The notes beneath the pieces are model-generated. The model was not told where the DNA came from, did no database searches, and worked only from the letters and a program-made list of their open reading frames with translations. Below are positions 1 to 7,551 of a stretch of 10,164 nucleotides of DNA, in pieces. The translations under genes were made by a program, and so were the position numbers. Position 1 is the stretch's first letter. Every line of letters begins with the position of its first letter. The stretch comes from Herminiimonas sp. (GTDB lineage: Bacteria > Pseudomonadota > Gammaproteobacteria > Burkholderiales > Burkholderiaceae), in assembly GCA_014377155.1 (NCBI GenBank), contig JACMQD010000310.1, forward strand, positions 1 to 10,164, written 5' to 3'.

Positions 1-744
1 GAAGCGCAAGCTCGACGGTGACACGATCGAATTTTTCAGCTGGTCCCTTGCATGCCACAGGCCTTCCGCCGAATTAGTCGCCCCTTCGAAATTGAAGGCG
101 TCGATCGTGCCTTTCATTGTCCCTCGATCAAATCCCCTGTCTTGGCTCGGCTTGAACGGCTGGCGCACCTGCGCGCCGCTGGCAAATTGAATCAGTGAAA
201 CGCGATCGGTCACGGCATTGAGCTTTTCAAGAAACGACTTGCTCGCTTGCCGCACCCGGTCCTGCGTCACGGGGTTATTCATCGACCCGGACGTATCGAT
301 CACGAAGGCAAGGTCGAGATCCTTGCGAACTGTTTCCGCACCGGCCCGAATGACCAGCTGGTTGACGTTGGCCACGCGCATGAAGCTGGTCGGCAGGGTC
401 GCCGTGGCTGCAACGTCGATAGTGATTTTGCCATTGGCGTAGGCGACGCTGGTACTGTCGAGCACCGGCGTCGACTGCAAATAATTCGCCGGATAATTAA
501 CTGCGAAAAATTCGCGCGCTGCCTCGGTTGCACTAGCGGTTTGCTCGGCCTGCGTATCGCCCTTGATCGCCGCACGGGCAGCGGCGATGGCAGCGGCATC
601 GACTGCGGAATTGAGCTTGGCCTTGCTCAGATAGCCCATGCCGGAGTCGATCGCCAGGCCGATCGCGGCGACCAATACGAAGAGGAACAGGGCGAAGATG
701 ACGATGACCTGGCCTGACTGAATTTTTTGCTGGTGCGCTCTCAT
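1..744 (-). CDS. tadG: TadG-like pilus assembly protein with vWA domain (3' end outside window)
   Basis: The first 248 codons are visible; the gene runs off the left edge. The N-terminus (residues 10-57) matches the TadG-like N-terminal segment: one hydrophobic helix (about 12-32) in a GQVIVIFALFLF context, then a KLNSAVDAAAIAAARA stretch typical of the family. A von Willebrand A domain starts near residue 143 with a metal-ion-dependent adhesion motif, DTSGSM at 150-155 (Asp150, Ser152, Ser154); the later MIDAS threonine is probably Thr223 in GATNSAEGL. TadG proteins are inner-membrane-anchored, with the bulk in the periplasm or outside, and are needed for Tad pilus function; a role as minor pilus or adhesive component is inferred from the family. 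The ATG at 744 has AGGA seven bases upstream. It follows tadF after 104 bases, the largest gap in the cluster. The protein cannot be judged complete because its C-terminus is not in the window. Confidence 0.93.
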   Translation of the reverse strand, partial: MRAHQQKIQSGQVIVIFALFLFVLVAAIGLAIDSGMGYLSKAKLNSAVDAAAIAAARAAIKGDTQAEQTASATEAAREFFAVNYPANYLQSTPVLDSTSVAYANGKITIDVAATATLPTSFMRVANVNQLVIRAGAETVRKDLDLAFVIDTSGSMNNPVTQDRVRQASKSFLEKLNAVTDRVSLIQFASGAQVRQPFKPSQDRGFDRGTMKGTIDAFNFEGATNSAEGLWHARDQLKNSIVSPSSLRF

Positions 745-848
745 GGCGTTTTCCTGTGCTGGTTGGTACACATTTTTATCTTTTCAATCAGGGATAGGAA
801 GCGCTAGAAAGACGCTGCCGTTTTTTTCCGCGCATTCCGATCCGGGCG

Positions 849-1430
849 TCAAAACACCGTCCTCGAATACAGCACCTCGGGCAGCAATCCCACCCCAAGA
901 TCGAGCCCGCTCAACAACGCATCGAAGTGATAGAAGCTTTCCACCACGAAGATCGCTTCGCCGGCCGCAAGCTGGTTCGCCATGAGGCCGACAACCGGCT
1001 CCCCCGTCACGTTGCATTTGCCATCGCCCTCCCAGGAGGAACACGCCCACAGCGCGCTGTCCTTATCCGCATAGCTGCCATTGGCCCATTTGTACTGCGC
1101 CTTGACCACGTTCGTGATGACGCCTCCCTCCTTTTTGCCTTCCACCTCGGTGATATAGATCATGCCGCGCGTGGTCATCGTCAGCGGTGGTGTGGTGGCC
1201 GCCAGCGCATTCATGATGGCCTGGCTTTTTTGCCGATCGAGCTGGGCACCGCGCGATGCCTGGCTGGCGCCTTCGCGGGTGATGTTGATCAAAATCGTAT
1301 TGGCCTGAATCGCGCGCGCATAGTCGATGACGGGCAGCGCCAGCGTCAGCAACAGCATCAGCACCAGTGCAAATTCCACTGCCGCCGCACCCCGCGCCGA
1401 CGATCTCTTGTGAACGCATGAGCGATCCAT
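849..1430 (-). CDS. tadF: TadF/TadE-like pseudopilin
   Basis: This 193-residue protein begins with a short basic segment and then RGAAAVEFAL (residues 13-22), followed by a hydrophobic helix to about residue 35. The Gly14 and Glu19 spacing fits the type IVb prepilin processing rule (cleavage after Gly, Glu at +5), as known for TadE and TadF of Aggregatibacter. After the helix comes a periplasmic domain with the family-typical NITREGASQASRG region (49-61). Cys130 and Cys139 are close enough to form a disulfide. The ATG at 1430-1428 shares one base with the tadE stop (TGATG), which suggests coupled translation. I call it TadF by its position as the second of two TadE-like genes; sequence alone would support only 'TadE/TadF family'. 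It is expected to be a minor, peptidase-processed component of the pilus assembly complex in the inner membrane. Confidence 0.9.
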   Translation of the reverse strand: MDRSCVHKRSSARGAAAVEFALVLMLLLTLALPVIDYARAIQANTILINITREGASQASRGAQLDRQKSQAIMNALAATTPPLTMTTRGMIYITEVEGKKEGGVITNVVKAQYKWANGSYADKDSALWACSSWEGDGKCNVTGEPVVGLMANQLAAGEAIFVVESFYHFDALLSGLDLGVGLLPEVLYSRTVF

Positions 1431-1915
1431 CAGAAAGCCTCGTTGCGCATGGTGGCGGCGACCTTGAATCGGTACTCGCCATTGTCGAAAAACGGCCGCA
1501 CCATCGGCGTCAGGATGGCCCAGGTACAGTCGAGCTGGAGCACCACGCTGTCATTGGGGCCACCGAACATATTGGCGTTGTACTGGCTGGCATTGGCGTA
1601 GGTGAAATTGTTGACGATGATTTCCGGCTTGACCTGTTCATACAGGCCCATCGAACTCTCCTTGATCTTGCGGATAACGGCACGATAACGTTGCTGGCCG
1701 CTGGGATCGGGATCGAGGTTGGTTTGCCCGGTTACCGCATAGCGCGCGCCTTCACGCACCGCGTACTGCATGGTCAGGTTGACCCAGAACAGCAATCCGA
1801 CTTCGATGATGGCGAACAGCATGAAAAACAGGATCGGCGCAATCAGTGCGAACTCGACGATCGACGCCCCGCGTGTACGCAGCCCGGGCAACCGGCGCAT
1901 GGTTGGTGCGATCAT
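1430..1915 (-). CDS. tadE: TadE-like pseudopilin
   Basis: The 161-residue protein has a TadE domain: RGASIVEFALIAPILFF (15-31) leads into one transmembrane helix to about residue 46, then the family-typical MQYAVREGARYAVTG (49-63). Gly16 with Glu21 fits a type IVb prepilin cleavage site, so it is likely processed by a TadV/CpaA peptidase, which is not in this window. I chose the ATG at 1915, which overlaps the tadD stop in an ATGA junction and has AGGTG 7 bases upstream inside tadD; an upstream in-frame start at 1966 would lie deeper in tadD and has no comparable support. The remaining 100 or so residues form a periplasmic domain with one cysteine (Cys130). Known TadE proteins are pseudopilins needed for Flp fibre formation; that role is transferred from the family. 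Confidence 0.92.
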   Translation of the reverse strand: MIAPTMRRLPGLRTRGASIVEFALIAPILFFMLFAIIEVGLLFWVNLTMQYAVREGARYAVTGQTNLDPDPSGQQRYRAVIRKIKESSMGLYEQVKPEIIVNNFTYANASQYNANMFGGPNDSVVLQLDCTWAILTPMVRPFFDNGEYRFKVAATMRNEAF

Positions 1916-2880
1916 GACAACACCTGCGTGGCTTCCTGATCGGTGCGATCGCGCTCGAAGGTCCACACGGGTTCAGCGGCCGGCGCAGCCAGTCTGGACC
2001 TGGCATCCGAGGCCAGCGCCCGGCTCAAGCGCAGCCGCAGCGTCTGACTGGTACTGTCGCTGTCGCTGTGGTGGTTGCCGGCGCGGGGCATTTCTGCATT
2101 GGCGGCTTGCGTTGGTATCGCGCCGGAGCCGACCGTGCGCAGCAGGGAGGCGACCTTCAACAGCAAGGCGTCGGGACTGGCGAGCGTATTCGACCAGGCG
2201 TCGCGATCCGGCGATGCCAGTGCAATGTCGCGACCAGCGGGCAGCCCGCCGTCACCGATTCTGCCTGTAGCAAGTGCCACGCTGCGACGTCCGTCGCGTA
2301 TGAACATCGGCGCATCGGATTCGCTTGCCTTTGGTTGCAGCCGCTTGCGCTGCGCCGCCAATGCCAGAACTTGCACGGACTGCTCCGGATGGCCGGCCTG
2401 GCGATGCGCTTCTGCCAGATTATTGACGGCGCGTTCGCCAACCGGATCGAGTGCGATAGCCTGCTCGAACAGCACGATCGCCTGCGGCGTGTCGTTGCGC
2501 AGCAGGTAGGCATAACCCAGATTGTTATGCGCTTGGGCACTGCGCGGCGCTGCTTTCCGAGCCAACGTGAATTCGGCGATGGCGGCGTCGACATCGCCCT
2601 GTACCGCATGGATCGCACCCAGCGCGCTTCGCGCATCGACATGTTCACTGTCGATCTTTAGCGCCTGCCGATAAGCGTCGCGTGCCTCGACCAGACTTTG
2701 CCTGCCTTCGTGATAACGGCCGAGCTGGTAGAAATCCTCAGCCGATTGCGCCGCGTGGTGGATCTTGACGAAGGGCTCTACCCGACTGGCGGCACCAACG
2801 GGATTGGTCGGCGCGACGCTGCAGGCAAACAGCAAAGGCAAGCTACCCAGCAAAATGAGGCCAAATGGCAGTCGTTTCAT
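1912..2880 (-). CDS. tadD: TadD-like TPR lipoprotein with long C-terminal tail
   Basis: This 322-residue protein starts with a lipoprotein signal: basic MKR, a hydrophobic core and the lipobox LFAC ending at Cys20. Ser follows the cysteine, so the +2 rule gives no inner-membrane retention signal and the outer membrane is likely. Residues 46-181 form about four tetratricopeptide repeats, seen in the spaced A/G/Y/A pattern, for example AHNNLGYAYLLRNDTPQAI at 117-135. TadD is an outer-membrane-associated TPR lipoprotein thought to assist secretin or pilus assembly, much as PilF/PilW does in type IVa systems. Residues 182-322 look non-repetitive, rich in Ala, Ser, Arg and Asp, and have no domain I recognise; they make the protein longer than I would expect for TadD. 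The ATG at 2880 has GGAG six bases upstream and begins the signal peptide, so the longer reading from 2928 is rejected. It overlaps tadE by four bases. Confidence 0.9.
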   Translation of the reverse strand: MKRLPFGLILLGSLPLLFACSVAPTNPVGAASRVEPFVKIHHAAQSAEDFYQLGRYHEGRQSLVEARDAYRQALKIDSEHVDARSALGAIHAVQGDVDAAIAEFTLARKAAPRSAQAHNNLGYAYLLRNDTPQAIVLFEQAIALDPVGERAVNNLAEAHRQAGHPEQSVQVLALAAQRKRLQPKASESDAPMFIRDGRRSVALATGRIGDGGLPAGRDIALASPDRDAWSNTLASPDALLLKVASLLRTVGSGAIPTQAANAEMPRAGNHHSDSDSTSQTLRLRLSRALASDARSRLAAPAAEPVWTFERDRTDQEATQVLS

Positions 2881-2886
2881 GTTTAT

Positions 2887-2890
2887 CTCC
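2887..2890 (-). promoter_or_regulatory. Ribosome-binding site fixing the tadD start
   Basis: GGAG on the minus strand, six bases before the ATG at 2880. This start gives a textbook lipoprotein signal peptide, whereas the in-frame start at 2928 would place 16 non-matching residues before it. Confidence 0.75.
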
Positions 2891-2928
2891 AGGACTAATT
2901 TTTGCAGCGTCACAGAACGGTTTTTCAA

Positions 2929-3867
2929 TCAGGCGCCAGTCGGGGTCAACATTACCCGGTAGATCTGGATTGCTGCCGGCCCCATCAGAACCAGCATCAG
3001 CGCCGGAAAAATGCAGAAAATCAGCGGAAACAATAATTTGAGCGCAATTTTTGCAGCGGCTTCTTCGGCATGCTGGCGGCGTTTGACGCGCAGGTGTTCG
3101 GAATGCACCCGCAGCGCGTCGGCAATGCTGGTACCGAAGCGTTCCGTCTGAATCAGCATGGCGATAAGCAGGTCGAGTTCTTCCACGCCAGTGCGCATGG
3201 CCAGATTGCGCAGGGCTTTTTCCTTGCCGCTACCGGCGCGCAATTCCAGTGTGACGATGTGGAATTCTTCGCTGAGTGCTGGCGAGGTCAGTGTCATTTC
3301 ACGCGCCACCCGAGCGATGCCGGCATCGATCACCAGTCCGGCTTCGATGCAGATCGTCAACAGGTCGAGCGCATTCGGCAGGTTCTCGGCAATCTCGCGT
3401 TTGCGCAATCTGATCCTGCGCAAGAGCACGATTTTCGGCAGGTAAAATCCGGCGGCGGCGGCCACTAGCAGGCACAACGCCAGTGCATTGAAAGGCAGCG
3501 CCACCGAGTGCAACCGCAGCGCCAGCCAGACCAGTGCGGGGAACGCGATCATCAGCAAACTTTGCAAGCCGAGAAACGCCATCGGTGCAACTTCGCCCCG
3601 AATGCCGGCATGCATGAACTGGGTGCGTAGCGACGACCGGTGCCAGCCTTCCTTGGGCGTCGACAGCCGCGCCAGTGGCGAAGTAAGACGGGCGATGCGC
3701 TCGATCCATGCGCCCTCCTGACCTTGCGCGGCATCCGCCTGCACTGCGCCTAGTCCCTGCAAGCGACGGTGCATCTTGTTAGGCAACAGAAAATGCAAGG
3801 ACATCATGGCAACGCCGAACACGGCAGCGAAGATGGACAGCAAATAAATCACGGAATCGATTGGCAT
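2929..3867 (-). CDS. tadC: TadC-like inner-membrane platform protein (T2SSF/GspF family)
   Basis: This is a 312-residue integral membrane protein. Hydrophobic segments lie at about 5-27, 96-118, 125-146 and 278-298. A T2SSF (GspF) domain spans roughly 163-290: it starts with ENLPNALDLLTICIEAG (161-177), contains LIQTERFGTSIADALRVHSE (238-257), and runs into the last helix. With TadB it forms the inner-membrane platform on which the TadA ATPase works to assemble or retract the Flp pilus. The 38-base spacing from tadB and the AAGG six bases before the ATG at 3867 support the start. The TadB/TadC order is the usual one in Tad loci, and this second member has the shorter N-terminal linker. Role from family knowledge; membrane segments and domain read from the sequence. 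Confidence 0.95.
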   Translation of the reverse strand: MPIDSVIYLLSIFAAVFGVAMMSLHFLLPNKMHRRLQGLGAVQADAAQGQEGAWIERIARLTSPLARLSTPKEGWHRSSLRTQFMHAGIRGEVAPMAFLGLQSLLMIAFPALVWLALRLHSVALPFNALALCLLVAAAAGFYLPKIVLLRRIRLRKREIAENLPNALDLLTICIEAGLVIDAGIARVAREMTLTSPALSEEFHIVTLELRAGSGKEKALRNLAMRTGVEELDLLIAMLIQTERFGTSIADALRVHSEHLRVKRRQHAEEAAAKIALKLLFPLIFCIFPALMLVLMGPAAIQIYRVMLTPTGA

Positions 3868-3905
3868 TTTTTACCTTTTTATTGTGAACGAATCGTCGCG
3901 AGTAC

Positions 3906-4883
3906 CTACACGCGCAGGCGCACCAACTTGCGAATCCACAGCGTGCCGATGACCATGAACACGGCCATGCCGATCAACAGGTTGCGACCGGCCGGATCGG
4001 TCCACAGCACTTTCATGAAGGCCGGATTGATCACTTGCAGTACCGCGGTCAGTCCGAACGGCATCAGCCCCAGGATCCACGCCGACAAACGCCCTTCAGC
4101 CGTCAACACTTTGATTGCGCCGAACAACTTGAGCCGCTCACGCACGATGCCGGCAATATTGGTTAGCAGTTCGGTCAGGTTGCCGCCGGTTTCGCGCTGG
4201 ATCAGGGCCGCCACGACAAAATAGCCGAGATCGATCCCCGGTACCCGAACCAGCAGGTTTTTCAAGGCATCAGGTGCCGAAATGCCGTAATTGATTTCGT
4301 CGGACATAATTCTGAACTCGGCACCCAGCGGCGCGGCGACTTCGTCGCCCACCATCTTGATGGCCGACGGCAGCGCATGGCCGGCCCGCAAGGCGCGACT
4401 CATCAGGTCGAGGGCGTCGGGAAGCTGCTGTTCGATCTGGGCGATGCGCGCGCGCTTCTTGCGCATCATGATGATGACCGGCATGGCGGACGCGGCGGCG
4501 CCTGCGGTGACGGCAACCAGCGTCGGCACGCTCGCCAGCATCAACAACAACGCGCTCGCCACCGCGACGCCGATGCAGACAAGACCGAACTGGGCGACGT
4601 TGAGCGTCGTACCCGATTGCAGCAGCAGCTGGTCCAGCATCCTGCTTTGCGGCAGTGTCGACAGCAGATGCTGTACTGCGGCATGCTTGCTCAGGACCCG
4701 CTGCTTGCGGATCGATACATCCGATTCGGCAGCAGTGGCGACGCCGGCAGTGTCGGCCAGGCGCCGCTTCATGCGCTTAGCCTGCGTCCCATGCGTGGAA
4801 TGCCACGAAGAGTAGACCCCGCCGATCAGCAGTAATACGGCAACGAAGGTAACCAGCCCGAACAGGCTGTAGAGCGGGTCCAT
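3906..4883 (-). CDS. tadB: TadB-like inner-membrane platform protein (T2SSF/GspF family)
   Basis: This is a 325-residue membrane protein with hydrophobic segments at about 6-24, 97-117, 121-139, 266-285 and 301-318. A T2SSF domain covers about 150-285 and begins with [20 protein letters not shown] (149-168); the [20 protein letters not shown] stretch (230-249) is characteristic of TadB. Residues 30-95 form a cytoplasmic linker rich in charged residues. It pairs with TadC as the polytopic base of the Tad machine at the inner membrane. The ATG at 4883 shares one base with the tadA stop; a GTG one codon earlier (4886) would add one Met and overlap by four bases. No strong ribosome-binding site is visible, so translation is probably coupled to tadA. 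Confidence 0.95.
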   Translation of the reverse strand: MDPLYSLFGLVTFVAVLLLIGGVYSSWHSTHGTQAKRMKRRLADTAGVATAAESDVSIRKQRVLSKHAAVQHLLSTLPQSRMLDQLLLQSGTTLNVAQFGLVCIGVAVASALLLMLASVPTLVAVTAGAAASAMPVIIMMRKKRARIAQIEQQLPDALDLMSRALRAGHALPSAIKMVGDEVAAPLGAEFRIMSDEINYGISAPDALKNLLVRVPGIDLGYFVVAALIQRETGGNLTELLTNIAGIVRERLKLFGAIKVLTAEGRLSAWILGLMPFGLTAVLQVINPAFMKVLWTDPAGRNLLIGMAVFMVIGTLWIRKLVRLRV

Positions 4884-6262
4884 CACGCCACCACGCCGGC
4901 ACGGGCGTCATGCAGCCGCCGCGGATCGAACAGGCTGTCGGGCAACTCGATGCCTTGCACGCGCAAGCGTTCCGAAAATACCGGCCGCAAGCCGGTAGCG
5001 CAAAAATGTCCTTCCACCTCACCGTTGCTGGCCACGCCTGTCTGCCGGAAAGCAAAGATTTCCTGCATGGTGATAATTTCGCCTTCCATGCCGGAGATCT
5101 CCTGGATGCTGACGATGCGGCGTTTGCCATCGCTCATCCGGGCAATCTGGATCACGATGCTGAGTGCCGAGCTGATCTGGTGCCGCGCGACTTTAGTGGG
5201 CAGACTGACGCCGCTTTGCGCAATCATGTTTTCCAGGCGGGTCAGCGCATCGCGTGGCGCGTTGGCATGGATCGTCGCCATCGATCCTTCATGGCCGCTG
5301 TTCATCGCTTGCAGCATGTCGATCGCTTCGCTGCCACGCACCTCGCCCAAAATAATGCGGTCGGGACGCATGCGCAGCGCGTTGCGCACCAGCGCGCGCT
5401 GAGATACTTCGCCGCTGCCTTCGATGTTGGCAGTACGCGACTCCAGGCGCACCACATGCGGTTGCTGCAACTGCAGTTCGGCGGTATCCTCGATGGTGAC
5501 GATGCGCTCGGTGCCGCCAATGAAGCTCGACAAAATATTGAGCAAGGTGGTCTTGCCGCTGCCGGTGCCACCCGAGATGATCATGTTGAGCTCGGCCTTG
5601 ACCAGACCTTCGAGCAACTGCGCCATCGACGGCGTCAGGCTACGATTCTGGACGAAGTCGCTCATGGTCAGCGCCTTGACGGCAAAACGCCGGATCGACA
5701 TGATCGGACCGTCGATCGCAAGTGGCGGAATGATGACGTTGACCCGCGAACCGTCCGGCAGGCGCGCATCGACCATCGGGCTCGATTCGTCGATACGGCG
5801 ACCCACGCGAGAGACGATCTTGTCGATGATTTTCATTAGATGGGCATCGTCATTGAAACGCACTTCGGTGGCTTCGAGCTTGCCGAATCGTTCGACATAC
5901 ACTTGCTTGTAAGTGTTGACCAGAATGTCCGAGATCGACGGGTCCAGCATCAACGGCTCCAGCGGACCGAGTCCGAACATTTCATTCTGGATGTCGCGTA
6001 CCAGATGCTTTCGTTCGATGTCGTTGATGACGACGTTGTCGGCGGTGAGCAGTTCCTCGACCAGGTTTTTCAAACCATCCTTGAGCTGATGCTGGGTCAG
6101 GCCTTCCATCACCTGGAGGTCGATACGCTCGAGCAGCATGCGATGGATGTTCATCTTCAGATCGACATAGCCGCGGTCGTAGCCGGTAGCCGCCTGCGAC
6201 GCAACCGTATCGAACACGCCGGTTTTCACCTGGTTCATTTCCACTCTGTTTCGTAACGACAT
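4883..6262 (-). CDS. tadA: TadA/CpaF secretion ATPase
   Basis: The 459-residue protein is a VirB11/PulE-type (T2SSE family) hexameric ATPase that powers Flp pilin polymerisation from the cytoplasmic side. All diagnostic motifs are present in order: the CpaF N-terminal region with [10 protein letters not shown] (96-105), Walker [10 protein letters not shown] (231-239, Lys237), the Asp box VTIEDTAEL (255-263), Walker [10 protein letters not shown] (302-310) and the His box [12 protein letters not shown] (323-334). The tail, with its [13 protein letters not shown] segment, is typical of CpaF, so the protein appears full length. I chose the ATG at 6262 because GGGGGAAG lies four bases upstream and the preceding in-frame codons lie inside tadZ and read as nonsense. 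A second ATG eight codons in is a weaker alternative. It lies 22 bases after tadZ and shares one base with the tadB start. Confidence 0.97.
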   Translation of the reverse strand: MSLRNRVEMNQVKTGVFDTVASQAATGYDRGYVDLKMNIHRMLLERIDLQVMEGLTQHQLKDGLKNLVEELLTADNVVINDIERKHLVRDIQNEMFGLGPLEPLMLDPSISDILVNTYKQVYVERFGKLEATEVRFNDDAHLMKIIDKIVSRVGRRIDESSPMVDARLPDGSRVNVIIPPLAIDGPIMSIRRFAVKALTMSDFVQNRSLTPSMAQLLEGLVKAELNMIISGGTGSGKTTLLNILSSFIGGTERIVTIEDTAELQLQQPHVVRLESRTANIEGSGEVSQRALVRNALRMRPDRIILGEVRGSEAIDMLQAMNSGHEGSMATIHANAPRDALTRLENMIAQSGVSLPTKVARHQISSALSIVIQIARMSDGKRRIVSIQEISGMEGEIITMQEIFAFRQTGVASNGEVEGHFCATGLRPVFSERLRVQGIELPDSLFDPRRLHDARAGVVA

Positions 6263-6266
6263 GATG

Positions 6267-6274
6267 CTTCCCCC
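6267..6274 (-). promoter_or_regulatory. Ribosome-binding site fixing the tadA start
   Basis: GGGGGAAG on the minus strand, four bases before the ATG at 6262. It lies in the short gap after tadZ and supports the 459-residue reading rather than a 49-residue-longer one that would start inside tadZ. Confidence 0.8.
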
Positions 6275-6284
6275 GTTAAATTTT

Positions 6285-7496
6285 TCAGGCAGCCTGATCG
6301 GACTGCAGACGTTTCGGCGCCAGGCGTCGGGCGCGGTGCAGCAAGCGCGACACCCATGCGCCCTGCGGCCGTTTTTCGGCCTTGGCCAGCTCGTCGCCCC
6401 ATTCGGCAAGCATGCGGGTCACCGGACTGCTGCGCGCCAGCCTGGCAATCGGTATGCCTTGGTTGACTGACGCCGCTACCGCTTCGTAATGGTTCGGAAT
6501 CGTGCGCGCGACCTTGGTGCCGCAGGATTTTTCCAGTGCATCGAGGCCGATATCGCCGCCCTGCTGATAGCGGTTGACCACTAGCTGCACCTTGTTCTTG
6601 GGATAATCGAGCGTGTGAAAGATATCCACCAGCCGCTTACCATCGCGAATGTAAGGCAAGGTCAGTTGCAGGACGCCGTAGATGGTATCGGCATGGTCGA
6701 GTACCTTGATGGTCTGGGCATCGAGCGTGCGGCTGACATCGGCGATGACGAAATCGTATTCGGCGCGTGCCAGCTTCAGGATCGATTCGATCTGATCCGG
6801 TGTGACTTCCATGCCGTGTGCCGGATCTTCCGGCGCGGCCAGCACGCTCAGGTTCGGCACCACGTTGACCATGCTCGAGGCCAGGAATGCGGGATCGAGC
6901 CGGTGGATATTGCGCGCCACGTCCGACAGCGTGGTAGCGGGCTTTTGCTCCGTCAGGAACAGCAGCGCATCGCCGAACTGCAGGTGGCAATCGAGTAATG
7001 CTACCTTCTTGCCATGCGCCGCCAGTTCGCACGCCAGGTTAGCGGCCAAAAATGTCGCGCCGCTGCCGCCCTTGCAAGAGACGAACGCCAGGATTTTTCC
7101 CGCGCTTTCGGTGCTGAACCCGAGCTGTGGCCGGATCCGCTCGAGTGCCGCCTTGAGCGCGTCGCCGGTGACGGGTGACGGCAGCACTTCGCGCACGCCC
7201 ACCCGCATCGCCTGAATCAAAAACTCCGGTGTCGGCGTGTCGCACAGTACGATGAACGCCATGTTGCGGTGCATGCGCCCGAGCTGTTCGAGATATCGGA
7301 GATCGCTGCTGCCGTCGTTGCCGCTATCGACAATCAGCAGATCGGGAATCGCCTGATCCGAAAAATTGCCGGCGTGGCGCAAGGTGCTTTCGAAAACCGA
7401 TATCTTCGCCGCATCCGTTGCCTCGTGCAGCACGCGGGCGACCTCGTCCAGGTGCTGCCGGAAGGGAGATACGACTGCAATGCGCATTTGATTCAT
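6285..7496 (-). CDS. tadZ: TadZ/CpaE pilus localisation protein (receiver-like plus ParA/MinD-like ATPase)
   Basis: This 403-residue protein has two parts. Residues 4-125 resemble a response-regulator receiver fold with an aspartate at the usual phospho-acceptor place (Asp57 in LLIVDSGND), but the conserved Lys before the late Pro is replaced (LPSPVTG), so it is probably an atypical receiver. Residues 134-350 are a ParA/MinD-type ATPase: deviant P-loop CKGGSGAT (Lys142, with Ala147 where GKT/S would be), Asp169 in VALLDCHLQFGD, and Asp253 in DFVIADVSR. TadZ/CpaE localises the Tad machine to the pole and recruits other components. The ATG at 7496 has AGGTGA five bases upstream. A GTG at 7505 and an ATG at 7487 are in frame, but the GTG sits inside that Shine-Dalgarno sequence. 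The C-terminal 30 residues are basic (RLLHRARRLAPKRL), which could aid membrane contact; that is inference. Confidence 0.94.
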   Translation of the reverse strand: MNQMRIAVVSPFRQHLDEVARVLHEATDAAKISVFESTLRHAGNFSDQAIPDLLIVDSGNDGSSDLRYLEQLGRMHRNMAFIVLCDTPTPEFLIQAMRVGVREVLPSPVTGDALKAALERIRPQLGFSTESAGKILAFVSCKGGSGATFLAANLACELAAHGKKVALLDCHLQFGDALLFLTEQKPATTLSDVARNIHRLDPAFLASSMVNVVPNLSVLAAPEDPAHGMEVTPDQIESILKLARAEYDFVIADVSRTLDAQTIKVLDHADTIYGVLQLTLPYIRDGKRLVDIFHTLDYPKNKVQLVVNRYQQGGDIGLDALEKSCGTKVARTIPNHYEAVAASVNQGIPIARLARSSPVTRMLAEWGDELAKAEKRPQGAWVSRLLHRARRLAPKRLQSDQAA

Positions 7497-7501
7497 GACG
7501 T

Positions 7502-7507
7502 TCACCT
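7502..7507 (-). promoter_or_regulatory. Ribosome-binding site fixing the tadZ start
   Basis: AGGTGA on the minus strand, five bases before the ATG at 7496. The in-frame GTG at 7505 is part of this site and so is unlikely to be the start codon. Confidence 0.75.
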
Positions 7508-7551
7508 GATCTGTTTATTGGCTGTGAGTGTGGTCCCTGCGACAGCGGTGC

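Noticed and set aside
247..717. Plus-strand open frame of 156 codons at the left end
   Set aside because: It is antisense to the tadG start, which has a membrane helix and vWA motif in the correct frame; the plus-strand product looks like shadow composition.
745..848. Rho-independent terminator between tadF and tadG
   Set aside because: An AGCGCT palindrome and short A or T runs are present, but no stable GC stem followed by a U-tract in the transcript direction can be made out.
1912..2661. Plus-strand frames opposite tadD (for example 2068-2661)
   Set aside because: No domain, no good ribosome-binding site, and fully covered by the TPR lipoprotein on the other strand.
2881..2928. N-terminal extension of tadD from a start at 2928
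   Set aside because: It would put 16 residues ahead of a proper lipoprotein signal peptide, and the ATG at 2880 has its own Shine-Dalgarno.
4910..5839. Long open frame on the plus strand opposite tadA (309 codons)
   Set aside because: It mirrors the tadA codons in a G+C-rich gene, its product is His/Arg/Asp-rich without any recognisable domain, and the opposite strand carries every ATPase motif in full.
6263..6409. N-terminal extension of tadA into tadZ
   Set aside because: The extra 49 residues are Arg/Cys/Pro-rich out-of-frame tadZ sequence, and the ATG at 6262 has a strong ribosome-binding site.
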